25,516 nucleotides of DNA, from contig JAUCBJ010002404.1 in NCBI GenBank assembly GCA_032718475.1, positions 1 to 25,516 on the forward strand, in the 5' to 3' direction. Below are positions 1 to 10,050 of this stretch, piece after piece. A program made the translations under genes and the position numbers. The first letter of the stretch is position 1, and every line of letters begins with the position of its first letter. The DNA is from Nemertoderma westbladi. Lineage: Eukaryota; Xenacoelomorpha; Nemertodermatida; Nemertodermatidae. The notes beneath the pieces are model-generated. The model was not told the DNA's origin and made no database searches. It worked only from the letters and a program-made list of their open reading frames with translations.

Positions 1-237
1 GTCCCCGTCCCCGTCCCCGTCCCCGTCCCCGTCCCCGTCCCCGTCCCCGTCCCCGTCCCCGTCCCCGTCCCCGTCCCCGTCCCCGTCCCCGCCCCCGTCC
101 CCGTCCCCGTCCCCGTCCCCGTCCCCGTCCCCGTCCGTCCCGTCCCCCGTCCCCGTCCCCGTCCCCGTCCCCGTCCCCGTCCGTCCCGTCCCCGTCCCGT
201 CCCCGTCCCCGTCCCCGTCCCCCCCCGTCCCCGCCCT
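1..237. repeat. (GTCCCC)n hexanucleotide microsatellite
   Basis: The first ~237 bases are an almost pure GTCCCC hexamer array that runs off the left edge of the window. Interruptions (a GCCCC unit near 90, shortened GTCC units near 135-200, a C7 run near 220) collect towards the right end, as expected for an ageing array edge. The minus strand reads GGGGAC repeats, with four consecutive G every six bases, so it could form G-quadruplexes. It is not the animal telomere repeat (TTAGGG). Confidence 0.95.
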
Positions 238-846
238 CCTTAATAATCACTGTGACATTATCACAGTGTACACAGGTTTAATAATAATCACATAATAATC
301 CATAATAATCACAGGTTCATTTTATAGCACTTAAACTTTTAAACAATTCGGATTCCGGTCGCTAGAAGGCTGTCATTAAATTTGTTATTATTAGATCTTT
401 TAAATTTGTGCTGGCAAAGTGGTAAAAAATTCCATCAGTCCCCAAATGGCCTATCTGAATTGTAGTCAATCATCTTAACAACTTCTTTGACAGAGAGTTA
501 TCACTTTGTGTTTTACTTTAAAAAGTGGACTACCGGTACTAATTTTAAACAGATTTACTAGAAATATTTTTAATTGTTATTTCTTACTTTGGAGTTCGAC
601 TTATCCCCCCCCCCCCCCCCCCCCCCACTCGACTCCCTTCTCATTCTCAGAAACACCATGTGTAGTCCTACTGACTTTTAGTTTAAGAATTGAAGAGTTT
701 CTAAGAAATAAGCTTTGGAAGATTAAACCGACAGATCGACAGACAGACACGAGGTATGTAGAGTTATTGGAACGGTACCCTTTTTGCTCGCTTGAAATCA
801 TCATTTATCCGATCTCATTATAACATACATAGTTAGTTACACGTTC
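238..846. other. Non-coding AT-rich stretch
   Basis: No gene is supported here. The stretch holds a short degenerate array of TAATAATCA-like units (about 276-312), a homopolymer C run (605-626) and a short GACAGACA tract (about 727-750). The apparent open frames across 506-823 read through the C run as polyproline or polyglycine and show no domain. Confidence 0.6.
605..626. repeat. Poly-C homopolymer (22 C)
   Basis: An uninterrupted run of 22 C in AT-rich surroundings. It is one of several long C or G homopolymers in the window and is a likely place for assembly length errors. Confidence 0.95.
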
Positions 847-1793
847 GTGGGGACTTCGCGCAGCACGTAGTCGGCAAGCCTTGCATACGGTTCATATAGA
901 GCAAATGGGGCATGTCTAGTTTGGACCCCATATCCCATGCTATAAATGTATTCATTCGATATACAATCATATGTTAATCCGCTAGGTGGTGTCAAATTGT
1001 TATTCTGCAATTTCGTACTTACCAGTGCAGCACTGTACAGCAGTACCGTACCGGTAGGCGAAGTTGAAGTTGAAGTTTTTTATTAACATCGTACATAACA
1101 ATAACATAACATAAACAGCAAACAGCATATTAAAAACGGTATATATGGAGATTGTCTGTTTTAAAAATAATGCAACCAACATAATATTAAATTATAGTAC
1201 AGTCATAGTCACAGTACAATGTTAGGGATAGCCCCATGGCCATGAGGTTATACCTCGTTTCCATGGAGGTCCCTTTAAATTAAACGGAATTAAACAGGAA
1301 TCACGTGCAGTTTAACATGCAACTAAATAAAATATGGTAGACCATAGTACAGTACCTACGTAATTAAAAAATATAACAGCAATTCGATGGCAGGCCTATG
1401 TCATTACTTCTGAGTCTCTAGCGGATCCCCAATTAAATGTCTTAACTTTTCAATTTCGTAAAAGATAGACTTCATGATTCTCTACAGGCCACCAAAATTT
1501 CAGCTCAGGAAAATGAGGCCTTCCCGAGAAATTTAACATTTTCTAAAAACCACATAATCTGTCGTAGCTGACGTCAGACTGCATGATTTTTCACCAAACT
1601 TTACAAACTTTCTAAACTTTCTCTCTACTACTTACTCCTAAGTTTGGTTCAATTCCGAACGAGCGATGCCGAGAAATTCGCGTTCAAACATTTACCAGAC
1701 AGACGACAGACAGACAGACGGACAGACGGACATGCCCCATTTGCCCTATATGAACCGTATGCAAAGGCTCGCCGACTACGTGTCTCGCCCCAC
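847..1793. mobile_element. Inverted-repeat pair, possible MITE-like element
   Basis: Bases 847-916 and 1729-1793 are imperfect reverse complements. Both carry CACGTAGTCGGC, then GCATACGGTTCATATAG and GGGGCATGTC in the same order when read outward-in. The ~810 bp between them has no coding frame. A (GACAGACG)n tract lies just inside the right arm (about 1697-1729). On the left, a related GACAGACA tract lies outside the arm (727-750). The two arms could therefore be two copies of one short repeat in opposite orientation rather than the ends of a single element. No clear target duplication was found. Confidence 0.5.
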
Positions 1794-2484
1794 ATAGGCC
1801 TACGTCCTTTGTCCTTCCGTCTACCAAGTAGGCCCCCTATAACCTTTCAATTTTTATATGAACATTTTTAGCTGAAACCTACAATATATTGGGGATATCT
1901 ACTGAGGCTGAAAATGGTGGAAAAATGAAAATTCGCCAATATTATTAAATTACCCAAATTGTAAACAACTTCGGCAGAGGTCCCATGGGAACATTAAACC
2001 ATGTTGTGGAAGCTTAGACACTTCTTAAAAATTGTTCAAATGATTTGTAGAAGCTTTGAGCTTTATTGACCCTTTGAAGTTTTGACCCTGCGTAAGAGTT
2101 GACATTGGGACTGATTTGACATTGAATGGTAATGTAGGCCTGTGTCAAGGTCTATAGTAAATTCAAGGCGGGAAAACCTAATTAATAATACAATTTATAT
2201 CAATCATAAAGTAAGAGAAAGCGAGAAAATATTTTATCAGTTGATATAAACGCGAGCCTTGCAAGCAAATCAAAATTTTGTGACTAGAGTTTACTATACA
2301 AATATAAACAATCGAGTGAGAGTGTAATTGTGTTTAGTATTTGTTCTAAAGAGATAATTCTAAATCGTGAGATTTAGAAAAACGCGAGAGAAAGCCTGCG
2401 GATTTATTCTTCAAATGTTGCAATATTTGAATAGAGTTTTTCATGCAGTAATTGTAATGTTTATCGGGGGACGGGGGATGATGT
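1794..2484. other. Non-coding stretch, nothing recognised
   Basis: AT-rich sequence with stops in all frames. No RNA gene, repeat array or domain was seen before the poly-G run that begins at 2485. Confidence 0.5.

Positions 2485-2518
<34 letters not shown>
2485..2518. repeat. Poly-G homopolymer (34 G)
   Basis: Thirty-four consecutive G, preceded by shorter G5 blocks at 2466-2477. It is the longest homopolymer in the window. Confidence 0.95.
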
Positions 2519-2520
<2 letters not shown>

Positions 2521-2659
2521 ATGCCATCCGCTCTTAATACAACATTGGTGTGTGTCCACTTCCATTGTATAGGTACATACTGTAGTAGCTGATAAAGTCA
2601 GTAAGGTGATCTACCAATGCCAATGGGTGTGACATGTAGAGATCCGATTTTACCAATTT

Positions 2660-2835
2660 ATTTTATAATAATAATAATAATAATAATAATATTGGTTATT
2701 TATATAGCGCTTTTCTACGCTCAGCATACATCACATGCATAGCTTTTATTATCATTACCCCAGCAAAGCCAGGTTCCCATTATACCGCTGGGTTGGCGTA
2801 GGCACTAATGTCTAAAGTGTCTTGCCTGGGGACAC
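2660..2835 (+). mobile_element. SINE-like interspersed repeat with (TAA)n head
   Basis: A (TAA)n run (about 2667-2692) leads into TATTTATATAGCGCTTTTC, then a CCATTATACCGCTGGG hairpin-like block and TAAAGTGTCTTGCC followed by GGGGACACAAC. From memory, this order of blocks (TATATAGCGC... then AAGTGCCTTGCCCAAGGACAC) recurs as a short interspersed repeat in many marine animal genomes. A second partial copy in reverse orientation lies at 25368-25394: 27 bp with a single mismatch to 2703-2729. No A/B box pair was found, so the class is uncertain. Confidence 0.5.
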
Positions 2836-3660
2836 AACAGTGCGAAATTTCGACTGCCTTTTGTCAGATATTTATGGCATAATAGGTCAACGAATAATAT
2901 GGCCACAAGATTTCAATATAAATTGTTATCACCTTAGGCCTACCGTATCATTCATTCATCATACTTATCAGGCCTTTATTGTCGCAGAAGATACAGTATG
3001 TCCTCATTGGCTAATTTTAACTGTAATTGCCTGTTCAATGCTATTCAGCTGTTACAAACTTCCTATTAAGTGTACCACCTCGAGATTGCCATTATTACAA
3101 TACCTATAGCACTAGGTACTCACCTCTATTTGTTTATTAATAATTTGTTTCGTAACATTTTAAATTTCTTGCCTTGCAACTTTTGTTATTTTCACATAAA
3201 AAAGGTAAGTTAATTTTTTACTATAATAATAATAATAATCCTGTAGTTTTGTTATAACGTTATAAATGTAAACTTGATTTGGTACCCAGTATATTTCCAT
3301 CATGGACATTGGTTTGTTCACAAACAAATTTTTGACTTACATTAATTTTAGTTATAATTTCAACCGCGTCATCAAGATTTAACATTACATAGGCACATGT
3401 AGGCCTACAATACCTACTGTACATTTTTGTATTATTATTTGCGGGGTAAAATATAGTCCAAATGATTTAATGATCTCAAATTAGTAGAAGTAATCAATAT
3501 ACAGTAATTGCTGTCTAGGCATATGTGGTGATGAGCGTGTATGTATTGCATAACCTTTTACAATTCTGGCTCTATACAGTAGGTCAATAGTGTTACTGTA
3601 AGTGTGGTCTATATCTTTTTGGGTGGTTCCAGGGCTGTTACTGTACATATGTACATATTT
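2836..3660. other. Non-coding stretch upstream of the secreted HFYTT gene
   Basis: No coding exon is supported. A strong splice-donor match (AAAG then GTAAGT, cut after 3204) and the acceptor-like TTATTTATTTAG ending at 3712 would define a 5'-UTR intron of about 508 bases for the gene that starts at 3741. The strings GCACTAGGTACTCACCTC (near 3109) and GCACTTGTACTCACCTC (3713 on) are near-duplicates, one in each candidate leader exon. This is compatible with either a spliced leader exon or a local duplication. Confidence 0.35.
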
Positions 3661-3677
3661 CTTTAATTAAAATAAAT

Positions 3678-3684
3678 TATAAAA
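3678..3684 (+). promoter_or_regulatory. Candidate TATA box for the secreted HFYTT gene
   Basis: TATAAAA lies 30-35 bases before the GCACTTG block at about 3711, which would give a start site there and a short unspliced leader of about 30 nt before the ATG at 3741. The alternative is that 3711-3712 is the splice acceptor of a 5'-UTR intron. In that case the true promoter is upstream of 3204 and this TATA match is chance in AT-rich DNA. Confidence 0.3.
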
Positions 3685-3740
3685 CTTATTAATTATTTAT
3701 TTATTTATTTAGGCACTTGTACTCACCTCCACAATTGACC

Positions 3741-5272
3741 ATGAAGTTATTACTTGTCGCCATTGTTGTAGCTCTTGCTTTTGGATTCGCTTCTGCCGAC
3801 TCTACTCCCTTGGCAGGTAGGTTTCGGTTTGGGTACCGGTAGTCTAAAGCCTTAATGAATGATCACTAAGTGAAACCTACCAGATTCCTTTGGGGTTGTA
3901 GTTTTTGGTTGGTGTTGGACCTTACTGCACTGTAGTTAAATCGTCTTTATTATAAGTTTCTTTTTGTTTTGTAAAGATTTAAATTTCATTAAATAGGTCT
4001 ACTTGTACAGTATATAAAGCCACAAAAGGGTAATGGTAGGCCTATTGCTGGCAATACAACCTAATACTGTTTACTATGTTACCTTTATTGCAGTGCCTTT
4101 CTACCGTTACTGGGGCAACAACGACCATTTTTATACGACAAACGTTCAGGAGATCGGCACCACGACCCCCGGACAAACTGGTAACCATGGCTACACGTCG
4201 GAGGGATACCAGGGAAGAATCTACGTGGAGCATCAGGAGTACACAGTTCCTTTGTACAGATACTATAAGGTAGGTGGAGAAAGGGTCGTACTCCCAAGGT
4301 TGGACATTGTTATTATACATCACTCTTTCTTTAACCGCCCCCCCCCCCCCCCCCCCGGCTGCACTGACTGATTTGTTTTATGGGTGGAAATGTCTAACGC
4401 CATTTTTCTATTATGGTTCAGAATTGCACTAGCATTGCTATTAAAGTGGAGTGTTGGTTGTGGTGCCGGTTATTTCTTTACAATTACTGTACAATCTAAA
4501 ATATTTAATTTATTGTTAGATTTTCATTGTGGTAGGACAGTATAGAATCCTATACTGTACTGTATGAATGATAAATCTATATATTAAATATAATCTAAAA
4601 TACAACAGAACCAACTACACGTAGCGTAGCATTCACAGCGGGGCAGTCACAGCGGATATTCCTATTTATTTATTTACTAAAAGTCCTGATAGGGGGGTGG
4701 GGTGGACATTCGACGCAATCATAAAATTTCCAGGGGAAACAACAGCAAATAACAGCTGAATACTCTCAAAAAATATAACTAACCTGTTTGACTTTCGTTT
4801 ATTGTTTTGGTTAAGTGATGTGCCACTGTAACATGCTCCTTTCCTTAAATTGAAAATCTAACATTGAGACGAGATTGGATTTACGCCCACCCTTCCAAAT
4901 TAAAAAGGATCAGCCTAGAGGCTAACCACAAAACATTACGGGAAACTTGTTTTAATTGATTTATTATATTTTGCATCGTTTTTTCCTCAGGGATCCGGTA
5001 CAGACCACTTCTACACTACCAACGCCGCCGAAATCGGAACCACTACCGCGGGTAGCACTGGTAACCACGGCTACGTGAGTGAAGGCATCGCCGGTTACTG
5101 CGACGAGTTCCATGTCGAGGGTACGATCCCGCTGTACCGCTACTGGAAGGCCTCGATCACGGATCACTTCTACACGACGGATTCGGCCGAGATCGGTACC
5201 ACATCCCCGGGTACCACCGGTAAACATGGATACGTGTCTGAAGGGATTGCCTGTTTCATCCTCACCAAATAG
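3741..5272 (+). CDS. Secreted three-repeat HFYTT (DUF5648-type) protein, 3 coding exons
   Basis: Coding exons are 3741-3816, 4094-4269 and 4991-5272. Both donors are AG|GTAGGT, the acceptors are TTGCAG and CCTCAG, and the intron phases are 1 and 0. The 177-residue product begins with a signal peptide (residues 1-19, ending ASA before D20). Three repeats follow (about 26-76, 77-129, 130-177). Each reads P-x-YRY-aromatic, then DHFYTT (37-41, 90-94, 143-147), EIGTT, TG-x-HGY and SEG. C121 and C172 sit at equivalent places in repeats 2 and 3 and may form a disulfide; repeat 1 lacks a cysteine there. The repeat matches my recollection of DUF5648, known mainly from bacterial and fungal extracellular proteins and of unknown molecular role. 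A carbohydrate- or wall-binding role would be a guess. The ATG has A at -3 and is the only start that gives the signal peptide. Exon 3 is more GC-rich than its surroundings. Introns and a signal peptide argue for a genuine animal gene rather than contamination. The exon structure is well supported; the function is unknown. Confidence 0.85.
3817..4093 (+). other. Intron 1 of the HFYTT gene
   Basis: A 277-bp phase 1 intron from GTAGGT to TTGCAG. It separates the signal-peptide exon from the repeat-coding exons. Translation through it breaks the repeat pattern, and splicing restores V-P-F-Y-R-Y, which matches the VPLYRY and IPLYRY starts of the later repeats. Confidence 0.85.
4270..4990 (+). other. 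Intron 2 of the HFYTT gene, with a poly-C run
   Basis: A 721-bp phase 0 intron from GTAGGT to CCTCAG, interrupting repeat 2 between YRYYK and GSGTDHFYTT. A run of 19 C lies at 4338-4356. Nothing else was recognised in it. Confidence 0.85.
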
Positions 5273-5299
5273 ATGTTAAGAACTCAAAATGTAATGATT

Positions 5300-5305
5300 A
5301 ATAAA
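5300..5305 (+). terminator. Polyadenylation signal AATAAA for the HFYTT gene
   Basis: A canonical AATAAA 27 bases after the TAG stop (5270-5272), followed by AT-rich sequence and a GT-rich stretch (TGTTTGTTATC, about 5357). It implies a very short 3'-UTR of about 50 nt. Confidence 0.6.
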
Positions 5306-5579
5306 CTAATCGCTATAGAAATTATTTAATTAATTCCACTAATTACTGTGCTAAATGTTTGTTATCTGATCTTCGTTATAAATTATAATATTTTGTTATC
5401 ATTAAGTGTTACTAACATCCGATCTGAACCAAACTTGGTACACACGTCATGTAGTCTATCAAAAGTTAGACCCACACACACACAGACCTCCAATAGTTTA
5501 TCAGTACGAATCCACTACTACTAGGATCGGCATGCTGCATTGCAGCTGCATTTATAAGAATGCTGGGGGCTGGCTTGTC

Positions 5580-5985
5580 AAGAAAATTGCGCAGCCACAA
5601 CTTATCACCCATGACATTTGCTAGATCATCCGCATCTTCAAGGCCAGTGTCCTTTAAGATGCGTCTCAAGAAGAAAGTCATGGGCTGTCCACCATGCTTA
5701 TTCACTCCATGAGGCTGCCAAAGTACAAGATTATGCACTGGCTGTTCCTCACGGCGAAAGCAATGTCCTGCAAAGCGGTGGCGATTTTGTTCTAGTGTCA
5801 AGCTTGGGGGAACCAATGAGACACATCCAATATTATAGTGTCTGGTTGGAGATGTGTGCGTGCATTGTACTTGACACAATGAACCCGGCGTAGCATTCTT
5901 ATGAATGTGCCATCAAGAAGATTTGGTGTCCTCATCAGTTAGAGCCCAGCATGAACACCCATAGAGGCTTGAACTACTGCTGCTC
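5580..5985 (-). pseudogene. Frameshifted LINE reverse-transcriptase C-terminal remnant
   Basis: Read on the minus strand, three frames in succession give a recognisable LINE C-terminus. LYGCSCWALT (about 5965-5935) comes first, ended by a stop. LDGTFIRMLRRV (about 5915-5880) is in another frame. Then, in the frame opening at 5879, come RFAGHCFRREEQP, LVLWQPHG, an RGRP-like GGQPMT, and DTGLEDADDLANVMGD (about 5777-5590). This matches the usual order LYGCETWTLT / LDGTYTRMLR / RWAGHCxR / LxLWxP / RGRPxxTY in the tails of RTE- or jockey-like endonuclease-reverse transcriptases. The catalytic palm is absent and frameshifts are present, so it is a dead fragment. It lies about 280 bp downstream of the HFYTT gene in opposite orientation. 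Confidence 0.7.
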
Positions 5986-5992
5986 TAAATAA

Positions 5993-7020
5993 TCGGACCT
6001 TAAGTGAACCAAAACTGGAAAACAATATACAGTATGGCAGGATAGTGCAATAATTAGTCAACACATGTTGTGAATTACAATTAACATACAGTAAAATAAG
6101 GATGCGAATTTTCATTCGTTGTAAACGGCAACAATTTACTTTTGATCCCAGAAAACGTTTATTGACAATAAAACAAAAAGGTAATAAAACGTTGTTGCGC
6201 GGGTGTAGCCTACAAGTATTTTACACATTTTTGTGTGGTATTGTTAAATAATTTACAATAGTTTTTGAGTTATTTAAAAAAATCAAGTCTCCCCTAAAGT
6301 CAAGTCTCCCTCACTCACCCTACTGTTCAGTATATACTGATTAGACAGGCAGACTGCACTGTATATACTATACGTCTTGAGCAATAAGTTACTGTGTGTG
6401 AGGGGTTCCAGCAACAAGTTTCAGAAACAAGTTGATCCGCGTGAGGGGGGCCTATCGCTATATAACGTGCTATTTTATGAACAATGAGTTATATACAGTA
6501 GGTATTATTCGCTTTCATTTGCGCTCTAGAATATATAATATATTAAGCGAATGCCAATTAGTCACTACAGTATAGCCACATATATTTTTTAAGCACTCTG
6601 CTATATTCTTAGCGCATCAAGGGACATCTTTTTAGGCACCAGTACCAGTTTACTGCACCTGACCAGGAGATATATCACTCTCTCCATACTGGTATTGTAG
6701 ATACGGTAAAATGTCAGATTACAACGGTAGTTACTGTAGTTAGTTTTATTGTAATATACAGTATATCCTGGAGAGCTCCATCCACGGTACTATGAGTACG
6801 CATTTGACTCGGATGAATTTGAGGATGTTCGTGAATCAGAGATTCGTGAATCAAAGATGGGATAGTTCAGATTTCAACGTTAGCAGTTATGAGGGCCTAA
6901 TCAACCTTAACCCAACCAACCAAAACACTGAACCAAAATATTCATAAAACAGTGGAATTCGTCAAAAGTAAAAAGTGATATATCAGAAATGAAATCACCT
7001 ACCAAGAAAACCCCCATTGC
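5993..7020. other. Non-coding stretch, nothing recognised
   Basis: About 1 kb of AT-rich DNA with stops in all frames. It has many TACAGTA/TATATAC strings but no array, RNA gene or domain that I can support. Confidence 0.5.
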
Positions 7021-7026
7021 CAAATT

Positions 7027-7196
7027 TCAGGTTGATGGTATGATTTCTTTGTATTTGACAAACAAACTGACTGAAAAACAGACAAGCAGATAGAGTAGAT
7101 TTGGGAAAACGTAAGTATAAAGTAAAAAAAGAACAAAAATTTCAGGTTGATGGTATACTTTTTTTAGCTTTTGACACACAAACTGACAAACAGACG
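7027..7196. repeat. Pair of ~55-60 bp direct repeats
   Basis: AAATTTCAGGTTGATGGTAT followed by a T-rich stretch, TTTGACA-A and ACAAACTGAC occurs at about 7023-7076 and again at 7137-7190. The copies lie about 115 bp apart and differ by substitutions and a few indels. CAGACAAGCAGA and CAAACAGACG tails follow the copies, resembling the GACAGACA tracts near 730 and 1700. No known family is assigned. Confidence 0.6.
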
Positions 7197-7426
7197 CCTA
7201 CCCGCGTTAGATAGGCCTACATATATTAAACAAAGTAAATCAATCATTAGGAAGAAAATTAAAAAACAATCTACAGTAATAGATGAGTTACAGTAAGATA
7301 AAATAAATATACAAAGAATACGATTTTATTCACTTTCATACAGTATCATAAAAATATAAATTAAATTAATTAAATAAACGAATAAAAAGTAAAATAAATA
7401 TACAGTAGGCTTACTTTGTGGAATAG

Positions 7427-7446
7427 GAGCTGAGCTGAGCTGAGCT
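7427..7446. repeat. (GAGCT)4 microsatellite
   Basis: Four perfect GAGCT units in AT-rich DNA just upstream of the large minisatellite. No gene is seen between 7200 and 7650. Confidence 0.85.
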
Positions 7447-7649
7447 GTTGCTTGGATACTGTAGGCTAGTACAACCCTAGAAATATGACAAAAATTTATT
7501 GTAATTACACTGTAGTACTGTATGTAACTAGATTTCATTGAAATGTTTAATGATATTGGTGATGTGATTCTGGACGCCACCTAGATCGCAAGCGAGTTGT
7601 AGTGATGGTCGCCAAAATGAGAGAAACGAAGTGAAATGGACTGGACATA

Positions 7650-8682
7650 ATACCCCCAATACCTCCCCGAGTACCACCCCCAATACCTACCCGAGTACCA
7701 TACCCCCAATACCTCCCCGAGTACCACCCCCAATACCTACCCGAGAACCATACCCCCAATACCTCCCCGAGTACCACCCCCAATACCTACCCGAGAACCA
7801 TACCCCCAATACCTCCCCGAGTACCATACCCCCAATACCTCCCCGAGTACCACCCCCAATACCTACCCGAGAACCATACCCCCAATACCTCCCCGAGTAC
7901 CATACCCCCAATACCTCCCCGAGTACCATACCCCCAATACCTCCCCGAGTACCACCCCCAATACCTACCCGAGAACCATACCCCCAATACCTCCCCGAGT
8001 ACCACCCCCCAATACCTCCCCGAGTACCATACCCCCAATACCTCCCCGAGTACCATACCCCCAATACCTCCCCGAGTACCACCCCCAATACCTACCCGAG
8101 AACCATACCCCCAATACCTCCCCGAGTACCATACCCCCAATACCTCCCCGAGTACCATACCCCCAATACCTCCCCGAGTACCACCCCCAATACCTACCCG
8201 AGAACCATACCCCCAATACCTCCCCGAGTACCATACCCCCAATACCTCCCCGAGTACCATACCCCCAATACCTCTCCGAGTACCACCCCCCAATACCTCC
8301 CCGAGTACCATACCCCCAATACCTCTCCGAGTACCACCCCCCAATACCTCCCCGAGTACCATACCCCCAATACCTCCTCGAGTACCATACCCCCAATAAC
8401 TCCCCGAGTACCATACCCCCAATACCTCCCCGAGTACCATACCCCCAATACCCCCCCGAGTACCATACCCCCAATACCTCCCCGAGTACCATACCCCCAA
8501 TACCTCCCCGAGTACCATACCCCCAATACCTCCCCGAGTACCATACCCCCAATACCCCCCCGAGTACCATACCCCCAATACCTCCCCGAGTACCATACCC
8601 CCAATACCTCCCCGAGTACCATACCCCCAATACCCCCCCCCCCCCCCACCGAGTACCATACCCCCAATACCTCCCCGAGTAA
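7650..8682. repeat. 26-bp / 24-bp minisatellite, about 40 units
   Basis: The array repeats CCCCCAATACC followed by TCCCCGAGTACC. The main unit is 26 bp and the minor unit is 24 bp. The short form lacks the AT at its start and often carries linked changes (CCTACCCGAGAACC). In the 5' part, 26- and 24-bp units tend to alternate as a ~50-bp dimer, while the 3' part is nearly pure 26-bp units. A C-rich expansion sits near 8630-8648. The unit has no stop in most frames, so open frames of up to 394 codons appear on + and 306 on minus. Because 26 is not a multiple of 3, all frames give rotating proline- or glycine-rich strings, which argues against coding. The minus strand has G5, GG and G4 blocks in each unit. 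Confidence 0.95.
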
Positions 8683-8716
8683 CTTCAGTACAGCTACAAC
8701 ACCTCACCTTACTACT

Positions 8717-10050
8717 AGGGCGGTGCGTTTTTTACTTTTTTTTCGATTTCATTGTTCTACAGGTGCACAAAAGTTGCCAAATTGTAAAAAAATAAGGCAA
8801 AAAATATTTCTTTAAATTTCGTCTATATCTTCACGGATTCCAAGTGGGTTGAAAGTTTGAGCCATCGCGATGCGCCATAATTAAATATATAGCAATATAA
8901 CACATTAATGAAAGATCAATGACTCAAGAAAGAACTTCCTGCATGCATCAAATGTCATCAAATGGGTCCAAACTTTGTTAGATACCAAAATTTTAATTTT
9001 TTGATCAAGGGAACTAGTGTCACAGGCACATGGACAGAACCTACCCTTTGGCGCAAGTGGTGATAATTCTCAATTTTCGGGATAGCCAACTTTGAGTTCT
9101 CCTACTGCATTAATATTATGCTCATTAGAACCACAATGTCTGATTTAGTGGGGGTAGACAACTTCAAAACAAGAGCGAATAGTTCTTGAAATATTGCAGA
9201 AAATGTGAAGTCTGGCACAAGTCTACATTACCGCCTTGATGCGATATGGACAAATCCTCAAAAAAAATTGTATTTTGAATTATCTCAAGGAATGAAGAAT
9301 AGACACATCGCTGCAACAAATTGGTTTAGTGTATACAGACACCTTCAAAATTAAAGAGTAGTGATTAATTCACTATAGTTTTTGTAAAAATGTGTGGAAT
9401 GTGTCAACTCAATATCAAGTATTAATTGGTGGATATAGTCTTGACATTTTGTAAAATAACTCAAGAACCAATGACTCTACTCTTATTTTAAAGGTGTCTA
9501 ACTACACCCAATACATCGATCATTTCTGTGATGTGTCTATTCTTGATTCCTTGAGATAATTAAAATAAAATTTTTTGAGGATTTGTCCATATCGCATCAA
9601 GGCGGTAATGTAGACATGTGACGGACTTCACATTGTCTGCAATATCTCAAGAACTATTCGCTCTACGTTTGTTTTGAAGTTGTCTACCCCCACTAAAGCG
9701 GACATTGCGGTTCTAATGAGCATAATATTAATGCAGTAGGAGAACTCAAAGTTGGCTATCGCGAAAATTGAGAATTATCACTAACTATCTAACTAAGTTT
9801 GGACCCATTTGATGAGATTTGATGCATGTAGGAAGTTCTTTCTTGATTCATTGATCTTTCATTGATGTGTTATATTGCTATAAATTTAATTATGGCGCAT
9901 CGCGATGGCTCAAAATTTCAACGCTCTTGGGATCCGTGAAGATATAGACGAAATTTGAAGAATTTTTTTTGCCTTATTTTTTTACCATTTGGCAACTTTT
10001 GCGCACCGGTAGAACAAGGAAATCGAAAAAAGTAGATAACGCACCACCCT
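8717..10050. mobile_element. 1.33-kb foldback (long inverted repeat) element
   Basis: The left arm (8717 to about 9365) and right arm (about 9470-10050) are diverged reverse complements with a loop of about 105 bp. The outer ends read AGGGCGGTGCGTT and AACGCACCACCCT. Matching internal blocks include CTATATCTTCACGGATTCC with its partner GGATCCGTGAAGATATAG, ATCGCGATGCGCCATAATTA, TCCTACTGCATTAATATTATG and GACACATC. The left arm holds about 72 bp (around 8985-9055) that the right arm lacks. Flanks give either a TA dinucleotide or ACT as target duplication (ACT before 8717, ACT after 10050). No open frame of note lies inside, so the element is non-autonomous. It starts about 35 bp after the minisatellite ends. 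Confidence 0.9.

Noticed and set aside
1-237. Telomeric repeat
   Set aside because: The unit is GTCCCC, not CCCTAA/TTAGGG, and the array is interrupted and flanked by ordinary sequence.
506-823. Coding frames across the poly-C run
   Set aside because: The open frames depend on the homopolymer (polyproline or polyglycine), and no domain or splice context supports them.
5466-5879. A functional 137-residue minus-strand gene
   Set aside because: Its conserved part is the tail of a LINE protein that continues upstream in other frames with a stop, so it is a frameshifted relic.
7631-8815. Long open frames (up to 394 codons on +, 306 on minus) that would encode proline/tyrosine- or glycine-rich repeat proteins
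   Set aside because: They are a by-product of a 26-bp repeat whose unit rarely contains a stop. All frames are open at once, and there is no signal peptide, start context or flanking exon.
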